Shown piece after piece: positions 28,109 to 36,980 of a stretch of DNA of 64,000 nt. The DNA comes from Pyxidicoccus parkwaysis (GTDB taxonomy: Bacteria > Myxococcota > Myxococcia > Myxococcales > Myxococcaceae). The translations under genes and the position numbers were made by a program. The stretch is from positions 6,562,001 to 6,626,000 of the forward strand of contig NZ_CP071090.1 of assembly GCF_017301735.1 (NCBI RefSeq), read 5' to 3'. Within the stretch, counting starts at the first letter, position 1. Each line of letters begins with the position of its first letter. The notes beneath the pieces are model-generated. The model ran no database searches, was not told where the DNA came from, and saw only the letters and a program-made list of their open reading frames with translations.

Positions 28109-29826
28109 GCGTCGCCAGCGTCGGAGCCCGACGCGGACGAACCCGAGGCGGAATCACCCGAGGAAGCCCCGCCCCCGGAAGGACGACGGCGGCGACGGCG
28201 GCGGCGGCGCTTGCGCTGGCCTCCCGCGTCCCCACCCTCCCCTTCCCCAGCATCCGCGCGCGGCTGCGGCACCTCGCCGGCCTTCCATGCGTCCAACTGC
28301 TCGCGCCCCTCCCCCGTCGCCTCCACCGTCATCTCGAAGACAGTGAGCGCTTCGTGGAAGAGCGGGTGACGCTTGAACGCGGCGCTGCGCCGACGACGCT
28401 CGCCGGACAGCGTGCGCTGGGCCAGCAGCAACATGCGGCAGCGCTCGGCGATGCGGCGCGGCAGGCGCGCGGACTGCACGAAGCCCGCGAGCAAGTCCTC
28501 CACCACCTGCGACACCGAGGGACGCCCACCCTCCTGCGACGAGGCCTGCGCCTCCTCCTGCGCCGTCGAGCGACTGATGGGCATCAGCAGCGTGGCCAGG
28601 AGGATGGCGTCGTCCAGCGCCTCGCCCGCGGCGACGCGGCGGTCCAGCGCCTCGGCGAAGGCGTAGAAGGTCTTCTCGCCCTCCTTGCCGTGGTGCTTGA
28701 GGTACTCATTCACCGGCGGCAGCAGCAGCTTCAGCGCGTCCAGCGCGTCCAGCAGCTTCAGGGCCGGCGCGGACACGCCGCCGCGAATGAGGCGGAACGT
28801 CTCCTCCAGCAGGCGCGCCGGAGCGCAGCGCGGCAGGTCCTCCACCGCGCCCTCCATGGCCGCGTACGTGCGCGACTCGATGTCCAGGCTCAGCTTCGCC
28901 GCGAAGCGCACGGCGCGGAGGATGCGCACCGGGTCCTCGCGCATGCGAATCTCCGGGTCGCCAATCGTCCGGATGAAGCGCTCGTCGAGGTCCCTGCGCC
29001 CGCGGACGTAGTCGATGACCCGTCCCTCGGCCACGTCGTAGAAGAGCCCGTTGATGGTGAAGTCGCGGCGGCGCGCGTCCTGCTGCGCCGTGCCGAAGAC
29101 GTTGTCGTGGGTGATGAGCAGGTCCTCGCTGCCCGAGTCACCCTCGTCCTCCGCACCGTTCGCGGGCTCCAATTCCGTCGGATTCGCGCGGAAGGTGGAG
29201 ACCTCGATGATCTTCCCGCCCTTGAAGTAGACGTGCGCCAGCCGGAAGCGCCGGCCGATGAGGCGGCAGTTGCGGAAGATGGCGCGCACCTCGTTGGGCG
29301 TCGCGCTGGTCGCGATGTCGAAGTCCTTCGGCTTGCGGCCCAGGAGCAAATCGCGCACGCAGCCGCCGACCATGTACGCCTGGTGCCCGTGCTGGTGCAG
29401 CCGCAGCACGACCTTCAGCGCGTCCGGGTCCAGCTCGTCGGGGTCGATTTCCGCCGGCTCGCCGGAGGGACGGACGTGGGGCGCGTGCAACTCGCGCTCG
29501 TACGGGGTGGGCTCGGGCTCGGGCTCGAGGATGGTGGGGACCTGCTCCACCTCCTCGTCGCGGTGCTCGGCGGCGTCGGCGGCCTCGGCGGCGGCGAGCA
29601 CGGCCTCGGCCGTCAGGCCGCTCTCATCGTCATCCGCCTCGTCGTCGTCGGCGTCGTCCTCGTCGGCGTCATCCGTGCCAACGGCCTGGAGGGGCGGCTC
29701 GGGCGCTTCGGCGGGGGCGGGGGTGGTGCGGGGTGTCTCGGTCTCGGAAGGGGCCGCTTCGGCGGCCACGGGCTCGGAGGCGCTGGCCCGCTCGGGGGGC
29801 GCCGACAGCTCCGGGTTTGAACTCAT
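28105..29826 (-). CDS. pcnB: PcnB-type polynucleotide adenylyltransferase / CCA-enzyme family protein
   Basis: 573 residues. The class II nucleotidyltransferase core holds GGCVRDLLLGRKPKDFDIATS (catalytic Asp pair), then RRDFTINGLFYD. GRRFRLAHV is the poly(A)-polymerase-type signature that separates PcnB from CCA enzymes. About 135 residues precede the core and are strongly acidic (DADEDDADDDEADDDE); the C-terminus is a run of Arg and Lys, then a Gly/Ser tail. An AAGAGG ribosome site lies before the ATG at 29826. Frames further upstream have clearly lower G/C at third positions, so starts at 29955 or 29961 were rejected. Poly(A) tailing would promote RNA decay. Confidence 0.85.
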   Translation of the reverse strand: MSSNPELSAPPERASASEPVAAEAAPSETETPRTTPAPAEAPEPPLQAVGTDDADEDDADDDEADDDESGLTAEAVLAAAEAADAAEHRDEEVEQVPTILEPEPEPTPYERELHAPHVRPSGEPAEIDPDELDPDALKVVLRLHQHGHQAYMVGGCVRDLLLGRKPKDFDIATSATPNEVRAIFRNCRLIGRRFRLAHVYFKGGKIIEVSTFRANPTELEPANGAEDEGDSGSEDLLITHDNVFGTAQQDARRRDFTINGLFYDVAEGRVIDYVRGRRDLDERFIRTIGDPEIRMREDPVRILRAVRFAAKLSLDIESRTYAAMEGAVEDLPRCAPARLLEETFRLIRGGVSAPALKLLDALDALKLLLPPVNEYLKHHGKEGEKTFYAFAEALDRRVAAGEALDDAILLATLLMPISRSTAQEEAQASSQEGGRPSVSQVVEDLLAGFVQSARLPRRIAERCRMLLLAQRTLSGERRRRSAAFKRHPLFHEALTVFEMTVEATGEGREQLDAWKAGEVPQPRADAGEGEGGDAGGQRKRRRRRRRRRPSGGGASSGDSASGSSASGSDAGDA

Positions 29827-30375
29827 GGGAACCTCTTGTGCGCCGCGCTCGGAAGTCGCTGCCGCCTCGAAGGAGGCAACCTCGCGCGCGTCAGTTTCGG
29901 GCGCAGGTGGCAGCGTCATGCCGGCAGGCGGCGTTTCAGTCGAATCTCGCGTCATCGCCAATAGACGCCCCCCAGGGGGCGCTTCAAGGGCAGCCGTCTA
30001 TACCGCATCCACCCGGCAGGGGAGTAGCGAGTGCAGACATTGTTGACCGGCACCAGGGGCCCGGAGGGGCCCACCCCGCCCCCCCACGGGCGGACGGCCT
30101 GGCCGTCTCTTCGAGGTGGAACATTCGGGGAGACGTGGAAGGGCATCCTGCTCCGGGCTGGCTCCAGGGCGTGAAGGGCTGTCACGCATGCGGCTGTCTG
30201 GCCGGAAGCGCGTTGGACGACCCGTACTCCCGGGGCACTTTGTCCCGTATCAACACGCCACGCACGTGAAACGTTCTGGTGGCCGCCGGGGCGGCGGGAA
30301 GCGGGCCCGCTCGGGGGGGAGCCGAGCGGGCTTGTCCTGGCCCCGCTCACGCCAAAGCGCCTACTCTCGCGCGCC
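29827..30375. other. 549-base spacer between divergent pcnB and methyltransferase genes
   Basis: No gene is supported. It holds a tight GC palindrome near 29966-29981 (CGCCCCC and GGGGGCG) and a 10-base-arm hairpin at 30305-30331, listed separately. It also has GC-rich patches without clear promoter boxes. It could hide a leader or small RNA, but nothing I see proves one. Confidence 0.4.
30305..30331 (+). other. Perfect 10-base hairpin upstream of the methyltransferase gene
   Basis: GCCCGCTCGG (30305-30314) pairs perfectly with CCGAGCGGGC (30322-30331) around a G-rich 7-base loop. It is followed by TTGTCC and lies 45 bases before the ATG. It may be a leader structure or a terminator of a short upstream transcript. 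Confidence 0.45.
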
Positions 30376-31434
30376 ATGAAGTTGCTCGACTCCCGGTACC
30401 TCAGCGACGGAAAGCTCTTCAATCATGGGCAGCCCGCCCGCCTCATCCACGTCGAGGCCCCCGAGGACTTCCAGGCGCTGCTGAGCAACATCCTCGACAC
30501 CGGCTATTACGACCAGGCGTACTTCCAGACCCACAGCGGGCTGCGGGACGCGACGAAGGTCAACCACTTCTGGTTCCTCTCGGAACTGGTGCGCGAGCTC
30601 GCGCCGCGCTCCGTGCTGGACCTGGGCTGCAGCCGGGGTGACGTCATCTCCCTGCTGCGTCACAAGGGCGTGGACGTGGCCGGCGTGGACTTCAGCGAGG
30701 ACATCCGAGCCTCCGTCTGGCCCAACATCCGGGACGCCTTCTTCTCCGGCGACATCCGCGAGTGCTGCCGCACCCTCGCCGCCCAGGGCCGCCGCTTCGA
30801 CACGCTGTGCGGCTTCGACATCTGGGAACACCTGGCCCCCAGCGCCCTGCACGAGTACATCTCCGCCGTCCTGGAGGTGGCCTCGCCCGACGCGCTCTGC
30901 GTCTTCGTCATCCCCGCCTTCGGCGAGGACCGCGTCTTCGGCGAGCAGTTCCCCCTCGAGTTCGAGGAGAACCGCTCCCGCTTCGACGCCCGCGAGCCCT
31001 TCGAGTACCTCCTCGCCGAGCACACCTCCCCGGCCATCCCCGCCTCGGGCCACCTCATCTGGGCCCACACGGACTGGTGGGAGCGGCAGTTCGAGCGGCA
31101 CGGCCTGCAGCGCCTGACGGACGTGGAGCGCCGGCTCCACGAGGTGTTCGATTCGTTCTTCCCGCACTCGGTGAAGGCCTTCTACGTGCTGGCCCGGGAC
31201 GCCCGGGCCGGACGGGCGCGGGCGCAAGACGTCCTCTCGCGGCCGGCCGCGGTGACGCGCGCGCGGCTGCTGCCCCGGCTCATCCAGGACGTGCGGGACG
31301 GGCAGATGTCGCTCCAGGGCAACGTGCTGCCCATGGTCCGTCAGGGCGCGGTGGAGAGCGTGCCCGCGCCCGTGCGGCAGTCGCTCCGGCAGGTCCGTCA
31401 GTGGGTCCGGCGCCTGCGGCCAGGCGGCGCCTGA
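30376..31434 (+). CDS. Class I SAM-dependent methyltransferase
   Basis: 352 residues. The SAM-binding motif VLDLGCSRGD lies near 81-90, with an acidic residue at the end of the next strand (VAGVDF). A following GFDIWEHL element is typical of Methyltransf_11/23-like folds. The N-terminal 75 residues (YYDQAYFQTHSG) and the C-terminal basic tail (RQVRQWVRRLRPGG) are extra. The substrate is unknown; sugar or surface-polysaccharide methylation is one guess. It stands alone, convergent with the App1-like phosphatase gene. Confidence 0.82.
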   Translation: MKLLDSRYLSDGKLFNHGQPARLIHVEAPEDFQALLSNILDTGYYDQAYFQTHSGLRDATKVNHFWFLSELVRELAPRSVLDLGCSRGDVISLLRHKGVDVAGVDFSEDIRASVWPNIRDAFFSGDIRECCRTLAAQGRRFDTLCGFDIWEHLAPSALHEYISAVLEVASPDALCVFVIPAFGEDRVFGEQFPLEFEENRSRFDAREPFEYLLAEHTSPAIPASGHLIWAHTDWWERQFERHGLQRLTDVERRLHEVFDSFFPHSVKAFYVLARDARAGRARAQDVLSRPAAVTRARLLPRLIQDVRDGQMSLQGNVLPMVRQGAVESVPAPVRQSLRQVRQWVRRLRPGGA

Positions 31435-31441
31435 GAGTGCC

Positions 31442-32488
31442 CTACTCCTCCGTCGCCTTGTTGCGCCCCTTGTGGGTGCGCGGCAGCGCGTGGTGGATGA
31501 GCTTCACGTAGTCCACCGCCTGCACCGGCGGCGGAGGCGGCGGCGTGCCCAGCGCGGCCAGGCGCTTGCTGAACGCGGACAGGATGTCCGGCATGGGCCG
31601 CATCGCCGCCAGCAGCCGGTTGGGCCCCTCCAGCGCCTGCGACAGCGCAATGGCCGCCTGCTGCAGCGGCAGCCCGCGCCGCAGCAAATCCTGGAACGAG
31701 TTCGACAGGGTGATGATGTTGTGCCCCGCCGTCTGCACCATCTCCACCGCGATTTTCAGCACCTGCGGCGCCGTGAGGTGGCCGTCCGCCAGCAGCACCA
31801 GCGCGGCCTGGAAGTAGTTGAAGATGGGCACCACGCGCGGCCCATACGCGGAGAACTGCGCGGGCGGCGTCAGCCGGTCCAGGTGGATGAAGATGCGCCG
31901 CACCGGGTCCGACACCGGAATCTTCTTCCACGCCGCGCGCACGCGCTCCGCGTCGTCCGGGTACACCCCGCCCGCCTCCAGCACCTGCGACAGCACGCGC
32001 TCGTCCACGCGGCCGGCAATCAGGTCCGCGTACAGCGAGTAGATGAACGCGTCCGCCTCCGCGTCGTCGCCGAAGAGCACCTCCTCGGCCTCCACCGGCG
32101 CGTGCACGCGGCTCTCTAGAATCGCCGGCAGCTTGTAGCCCACCTGCCCGCGCAAGGCCCGGAAGCGGCCGCGCAGCAGGTTGCCCACGTTGTCCTTGAG
32201 GACGAACTCGTCCCACTTCACGCCGTCCAGCTTGAGCTTCTCCTCCAGCACCGCCCGCATCTGCTTCGGACTGCCGGAGACGATGCACAGCCGCGAGTCG
32301 CCCTGCTCCGACAGCTCCCGGATGAGCGCGCTCGCGCCCGGCACCGCCACCTTCTCGTGCGCCTTCTGGAAGGCGGTGCGCAGCAAGTCGCGGAGCGAGT
32401 CGAAGTCCGTCTGGAGGTACGTCTTGTCCAAATCCCAGCGGTAGATGCGCCGCGGGGGACGCGGGTCGATGCGGTCCGGCAGGCTCAC
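31442..32488 (-). CDS. App1-like HAD phosphatase (phosphatidate phosphatase catalytic-domain family)
   Basis: 348 residues. HAD motif I is D19-L-D-K-T23, and motif II lies in IVSGSP. The stretch LLRGRFRALRGQVGYKLPA, with LKDN before it, matches the App1/DUF2183 family, whose yeast member removes phosphate from phosphatidic acid. The region after about 190 is helical and specific to this protein, with a Pro-run before the end. The GTG start at 32488 overlaps the plsX stop (GTGA, 32485-32488). Coupling to plsX, which begins phospholipid synthesis, supports a lipid phosphate substrate. That step is inference. Confidence 0.78.
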   Translation of the reverse strand: MSLPDRIDPRPPRRIYRWDLDKTYLQTDFDSLRDLLRTAFQKAHEKVAVPGASALIRELSEQGDSRLCIVSGSPKQMRAVLEEKLKLDGVKWDEFVLKDNVGNLLRGRFRALRGQVGYKLPAILESRVHAPVEAEEVLFGDDAEADAFIYSLYADLIAGRVDERVLSQVLEAGGVYPDDAERVRAAWKKIPVSDPVRRIFIHLDRLTPPAQFSAYGPRVVPIFNYFQAALVLLADGHLTAPQVLKIAVEMVQTAGHNIITLSNSFQDLLRRGLPLQQAAIALSQALEGPNRLLAAMRPMPDILSAFSKRLAALGTPPPPPPVQAVDYVKLIHHALPRTHKGRNKATEE

Positions 32489-33531
32489 TTCTTCAGGCCT
32501 TCCCGGATGGCGCTCGTGAGGTTGTTGGCCACCACCTTCGCCGCCACCTTGCCCGCATTGGCGATGGCCCGCGACTTCGAGCGCCCGTGCGCCTTGATGA
32601 AGATTTTGTCGAACCCCAGAATCGGCGCGCCGCCGTACTGGTTCCAGTCGGTGATGTCCTTGATGCGCTGGATGCCGCTGGACAGCATGGCCAGGCCCGC
32701 GCGCCAGCGCAGGCTCTCCTTGTAGGCGTACTGGGCCAGCTCCACGACGGTGTCGTGGACGCCCTCCAGCATCTTCAGGCACACGTTGCCCACGAAGCCG
32801 TCGGTGACGATGACGTCCGCGGTGCCCTTCGGGATGTCGATGCCCTCCACGTTGCCGATGAAGTTGATGTCCGCCATCTCCGCCAGCCGCGCGTGCGCCT
32901 CCACCACCCGCGGCGGGCCCTTCTGCGGCTCCACGCCGTTGGACAAGAGCGCCACCTTGGGCCGCTCGTTCCTGGAGATGATGCGCGCGTACGCCGAGCC
33001 CATGACGGCGAACGTCACCAGGTCCTCCGCGTTGGCCTCCACCGTGGCCCCCACGTCGAGGATGAGGGAGAAGGGGTCCTCCTTCTCGCCGCGCACCGAG
33101 CGCGTCGGGTACACCGTGGCCAGCGCCGCGCGCCGCACGCCGGGGATGAGCTGGAAGTGACGCGCGCACGCCAGCACGCCCGCGCCCGTGTTGCCGGCGG
33201 ACACCAGCGCCTGCGCCTCGCCCTCGGCCACCAGCCGCGCGGCCACCGCCACGGAGGCGTTGGGCTTGCGCGCCAGCGCCTCGCCCGGCTTCTCGTCCAT
33301 GCCGACGAAGTCCGCCGCGTGCTGCACGGAGATGCGCTCGCCGTTGTGCTTCACCTCGGCCAGCGCCTCGTCGATGAGGGCCCTGTCACCCACGAGCAGC
33401 GTGTGGATGTGCGGGGACTCCAGCGACAGCATCGCCGCGCCCCGGACCACTTCCGCCGGACCGTGGTCGGTCCCCATGACATCGAAGGCAATCGTCACCG
33501 GCTGCGGCTGCGTCCCCACCATGGCCTCCAT
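32485..33531 (-). CDS. plsX: Phosphate acyltransferase PlsX
   Basis: 348 residues, the usual size. The N-terminal VTIAFDVMGTDHGP, ALVSAGNTGA and VTDGFVGNVCLKMLEG are PlsX hallmarks. PlsX turns acyl-ACP into acyl-phosphate for the PlsY route of phosphatidic-acid synthesis. In many bacteria plsX is followed by fabH; here it is followed by an App1-like phosphatase. ATG at 33531 was taken; ATG at 33522 is three codons inside and equally possible. It starts one base after the stop of the MFS gene. Confidence 0.95.
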   Translation of the reverse strand: MEAMVGTQPQPVTIAFDVMGTDHGPAEVVRGAAMLSLESPHIHTLLVGDRALIDEALAEVKHNGERISVQHAADFVGMDEKPGEALARKPNASVAVAARLVAEGEAQALVSAGNTGAGVLACARHFQLIPGVRRAALATVYPTRSVRGEKEDPFSLILDVGATVEANAEDLVTFAVMGSAYARIISRNERPKVALLSNGVEPQKGPPRVVEAHARLAEMADINFIGNVEGIDIPKGTADVIVTDGFVGNVCLKMLEGVHDTVVELAQYAYKESLRWRAGLAMLSSGIQRIKDITDWNQYGGAPILGFDKIFIKAHGRSKSRAIANAGKVAAKVVANNLTSAIREGLKK

Positions 33532-33532
33532 C

Positions 33533-34810
33533 TTAGGACCTTTGTACGTCCCCCGCGCCTGCCATTCTCGCCTGGGCCACCAGCGACAACGCCAATAGCG
33601 CCGCCAGCCCCACCATCACCGCCGCCGTCCCGTACGGCGCCCCCGGCCCCAGACGGGTGAAGAGCCACCCGCCCAGCGCCGGCCCCACGATTCGCCCCAT
33701 GGAACCGAAGGCCTGGTACGCCCCCAGCACCGCGCCCAGCCGCTCCGGCGGAGCGTGCAGAGATACCAGGGCGGACAGACATGGGTTCACCAGCGCCGAG
33801 CCCACCGCCAACAGCCCCATCACCGGGAAGAGCCATGCATAACCGGGGGCCACCGGCAGCAACGCCAGCCCCGCCGCCGTGAGCCCGAAGCCCACCGTGG
33901 CCACCGGGGCCTCGCGCCCGGGCTTGCCCTCCCTCCCGCCCACCAGCCGCCGCACCAGCCCGCCCTGCACCAGCGCGGACAGCACGCCCACCGTCGCGAA
34001 GAGCCAGCCCGCCCGCAGGCTCGCCTCGCGCAGCACCGCCGCGTCCGGCAGCGCCGCCTGGAGGAACAGCCCGCCTTGCAGCGGCACCGGCCCGGACGAG
34101 AGGAAGCGCGTCAGCAGGTACACGCTGAAGGTGCCCTCCATCTGCGCGAAGGCGGTGGTGAACACCAGCACCAGCAGGAGGCAGCGCCCCACCACCGGCA
34201 CGCTCAGCGCCACCGACGCGCCCTTCAGCGTGCGCGCGTGCCCCGTGGCGCCCATGGCCCGCGTCTCCGGGAGGAAGAGGAAGGTGCCCGCGAGGTTGAG
34301 AGCCACCAGCCCCGCCGCGAACAGGCCGATGGCGAGGTTGCCACCCCACGCGCCCAAAAAGCCGCCCAGCGCCGGCCCCAGCACGAAGCCCAGTCCGAAT
34401 GCCGCGCCGATGACGCCCATGCCCCGTGCCCTGTCCTTCGGCGAGGTGATGTCCGCCACCACCGCCTGCGCGGTGGCGATGTTGCCTCCGGACACCCCGT
34501 CGATGATGCGCGCCAGGAACAACAACGGCAGCGAGTGCGCGAAGGCGAACAACACGTAGCCCGCCAGCGAGCCCACCTGGCTCAGCAGCAGCACCGGCCG
34601 CCGGCCATACCTGTCGCTCATGCGTCCCAAAACCGGGGCCGCCACCAGCTGCATCAACGAATAGACGGAGATCAGCAGCCCCACCGTGAACGGCGAAGCA
34701 CCGAACTTCACCCCGTACACGCCCAGCTGCGGAATCAGGATGCCGAACCCGATGAGGTCCAGCGCGACGATTCCGAAGACGACGCGCAGTGACGCCGCCC
34801 GCCTCACCAC
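33533..34810 (-). CDS. MFS transporter, TetA-like
   Basis: 425 residues with twelve hydrophobic helices. The motif-A loop GRMSDRYGRRPV between helices 2 and 3 and the second-half repeat mark the drug:proton antiporter branch of the major facilitator family. DGVSGGNIATAQAVVADIT resembles TetA-type proteins. The substrate is unknown. The start is GTG at 34810, with a second GTG directly after it. It lies just upstream of plsX and may be co-transcribed with it. Confidence 0.88.
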   Translation of the reverse strand: MVRRAASLRVVFGIVALDLIGFGILIPQLGVYGVKFGASPFTVGLLISVYSLMQLVAAPVLGRMSDRYGRRPVLLLSQVGSLAGYVLFAFAHSLPLLFLARIIDGVSGGNIATAQAVVADITSPKDRARGMGVIGAAFGLGFVLGPALGGFLGAWGGNLAIGLFAAGLVALNLAGTFLFLPETRAMGATGHARTLKGASVALSVPVVGRCLLLVLVFTTAFAQMEGTFSVYLLTRFLSSGPVPLQGGLFLQAALPDAAVLREASLRAGWLFATVGVLSALVQGGLVRRLVGGREGKPGREAPVATVGFGLTAAGLALLPVAPGYAWLFPVMGLLAVGSALVNPCLSALVSLHAPPERLGAVLGAYQAFGSMGRIVGPALGGWLFTRLGPGAPYGTAAVMVGLAALLALSLVAQARMAGAGDVQRS

Positions 34811-34907
34811 CAGGAACCCCTTCCTTCAAAATGAAAACCGCCGGGAGCGCGGAACATAGCGCCCCCGGCGGTTGGGTGGGTTGGAGAAGTACCCGTTGTG
34901 ACGGGTG

Positions 34908-36980
34908 CTACAGGGCCTCGGCGGACTGGACGTTGCGGTTCGCCGTGTCGCGCTCGATGCAGCCCTTCGTCAGCGTGTACTGGTACGTGCCCAGCTCGTC
35001 ACGCCAGTACTCACCGTCGTACGGCCAGTAGAGCTGGTCGTCCGAGACGGCCACCGAGTACTTGTACTTCTTGACGATGGCCGTGCGGCCGCCCGCCTTG
35101 AGCTGCTCCTCGAGGAACTCCTTCTCCTTCGTCGTCGTCTCGAACTTGATGCGCAGGCCGTTGGCGAGCAGCTGCTTGAGCGCCACCAGCTCCGTCTCCA
35201 GCTTGCCCTTGGCCATGATGCCGGCCTTGGAGATGAGCGCGGTGCGCTGGACCTTGAGGCCCTCCAGCAGCGACTTGCTCAAGTCCGAGTACTTGAAGGT
35301 GTCCGCGCGGTTGGCGAAGGCGTCCATCTCCCCTTCCAGCTCGAGGATGGAGTCGTTCGTCTTGCGCAGGTCCTGGTCGGTGAGGGCCAGCCGGAGGATG
35401 CGCTCCAGGATGACGTCCGTCTCGTTCTTCTCCAGGCCTTCCTTGTTCTTCTTCTGCACCTCGGCGAGCACCGAGTAGTACTCCCCGGCGTCCATGTTCT
35501 TCTTCACCAGCGCCTCGAGCTGGTCATGCACCGGCAGGTACGTGCGCTCGAAGTCCTGGAGGATGAGGTTGGACTCCCGGTAGCGGCAGTTCTCGTAATA
35601 GATGACCGCCTTCAGGATGAGCGCCTCGGGGAAGTACTCCTCGCGGAAGAAGGGCGAGGACAACGTAATCAGGTTGCCCAGCGCCTGCTCGTACTGGCCC
35701 ACGCGGTAGTTGGCCCAGGAGGACTCGAAGAGGGACTCCAGCCACTGCGTGTTACCGCGCTCCACCTTGGCCAGGTAGAAGAGCGCGTAGCGGTTCTGCT
35801 GCATGCCGTAGTGCGTGCGGGCCAGCTGCATGAAGGCCAGCTCGCGCAGCGACTTGTCCAGCTTCGCCTGCTCGGCGGACTTGCCGGGCACGGGCCGGGT
35901 GAGGCGGATGACCTCCTTCATCGCCTCGATGGAGGCCAGCATCTCGCCGTTGCCGCGCTTGGCCGCCGCGTCCTTCTGGTGGCTGCCGTTGCGGAAGGCG
36001 GCCAGGCCCTCCAGGTACTTCGCGCGCGGGAAGAACGGGTCCGTGCGAGGAATGCTCAGCACCAGGCGCTTCACCTCCTCGAAGCTCTTGTCCGCGTCCG
36101 CCGGCTGGCCCACCTGGTCCAGCGCGCGGCCGCGCACGAAGTGGTAGCGCGCCAGCAGGTAGCGGAACTCGTTCCGGTACTTCTCGGGGAACTCCTGGTT
36201 CGCGTGCCGGGCAATCTCGTCGAGGATGACCGTCTCGTTCTTCGTCTTGCGGCTGATGAAGAAGAGCCACTCCAGGCTCGTCTTGAAGAACTTGGTGGAG
36301 GGCCCCAGCGCGAGCAGCTTGGAGAACTCGCCCAGCGACGAGTGGTACATGCCCATGCGGTAGAGCGCCTTGGCGAGGACGTAGCGCGCCTCGGTGTGCA
36401 GGCCCGCCAGCTTCTGGTCCTGCAGCAGCTCATGGGCCGACATGGCGGCCTTCTCGTACTCGTCGTTCTTGAAGAGGTTGACGGCGATGTCCAGGCGCTG
36501 GCGGTCCGCCGTCTTGCCGGACACGTCCACCGCGTCGAAGGACATGGTGGGCGCCGTCTGCTTGGGCGCCTCCTGCGTCAAGTCCAGCCCCAGCCCGCCG
36601 CCGGTGGAGCCACCGGACTGGGCGGACGCCGGAGGCGAGGCCGGCGTAGGCGCGGGAGCCGTCGCCGCGGGCGTGGTGGCGGCGGGAGCGGCCGGCGTGG
36701 CCACCGCGGGCGTGGTGGCGGCGGGAGGCGTGCTCTCGGCGGGGGACGTGGCCGTGGCGGTGTCGTCCTCCTCCGGAGGCGTGGCCTGCTTGCCCTTGCC
36801 ACGCGCCTTGCGCGCGGTGGGCTTCTTCTTCTTGCTGGAGGTGGTGCTGGAGCCGCGCTTCTTCTTCTTGGACTGGGCGCCGAGGTCCAGGCCCTCGAAG
36901 CTCTGGGCGAAGCTGGGGGCCGTCCACGCGAGCGCGAGCCCGAGGACGGCGAGACGGATGAGCCGGAAGGAGCGAATCAT
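34908..36980 (-). CDS. gltC: Adventurous gliding motility TPR protein GltC
   Basis: 690 residues. A signal peptide ends at FAQ-S near 25. Next come a Lys-rich block (KKKKRGSS, SKKKKPTARKARGKGK) and a Pro/Ala/Thr linker to about 125. A TPR-like helical domain then runs to the end. In M. xanthus GltC is a periplasmic TPR protein needed for A-motility, encoded with the outer-membrane barrels GltA and GltB. Here it follows both with 4-base overlaps (ATGA at 36977-36980). The name rests on this three-gene context, on the neighbour cglC, and on memory of the family, not on an alignment. Confidence 0.82.
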   Translation of the reverse strand: MIRSFRLIRLAVLGLALAWTAPSFAQSFEGLDLGAQSKKKKRGSSTTSSKKKKPTARKARGKGKQATPPEEDDTATATSPAESTPPAATTPAVATPAAPAATTPAATAPAPTPASPPASAQSGGSTGGGLGLDLTQEAPKQTAPTMSFDAVDVSGKTADRQRLDIAVNLFKNDEYEKAAMSAHELLQDQKLAGLHTEARYVLAKALYRMGMYHSSLGEFSKLLALGPSTKFFKTSLEWLFFISRKTKNETVILDEIARHANQEFPEKYRNEFRYLLARYHFVRGRALDQVGQPADADKSFEEVKRLVLSIPRTDPFFPRAKYLEGLAAFRNGSHQKDAAAKRGNGEMLASIEAMKEVIRLTRPVPGKSAEQAKLDKSLRELAFMQLARTHYGMQQNRYALFYLAKVERGNTQWLESLFESSWANYRVGQYEQALGNLITLSSPFFREEYFPEALILKAVIYYENCRYRESNLILQDFERTYLPVHDQLEALVKKNMDAGEYYSVLAEVQKKNKEGLEKNETDVILERILRLALTDQDLRKTNDSILELEGEMDAFANRADTFKYSDLSKSLLEGLKVQRTALISKAGIMAKGKLETELVALKQLLANGLRIKFETTTKEKEFLEEQLKAGGRTAIVKKYKYSVAVSDDQLYWPYDGEYWRDELGTYQYTLTKGCIERDTANRNVQSAEAL

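Noticed and set aside
29827..29961. Longer start for the poly(A)-polymerase-like gene
   Set aside because: Third-position G/C falls to about 64 percent there and no ribosome site exists, whereas the ATG at 29826 has both.
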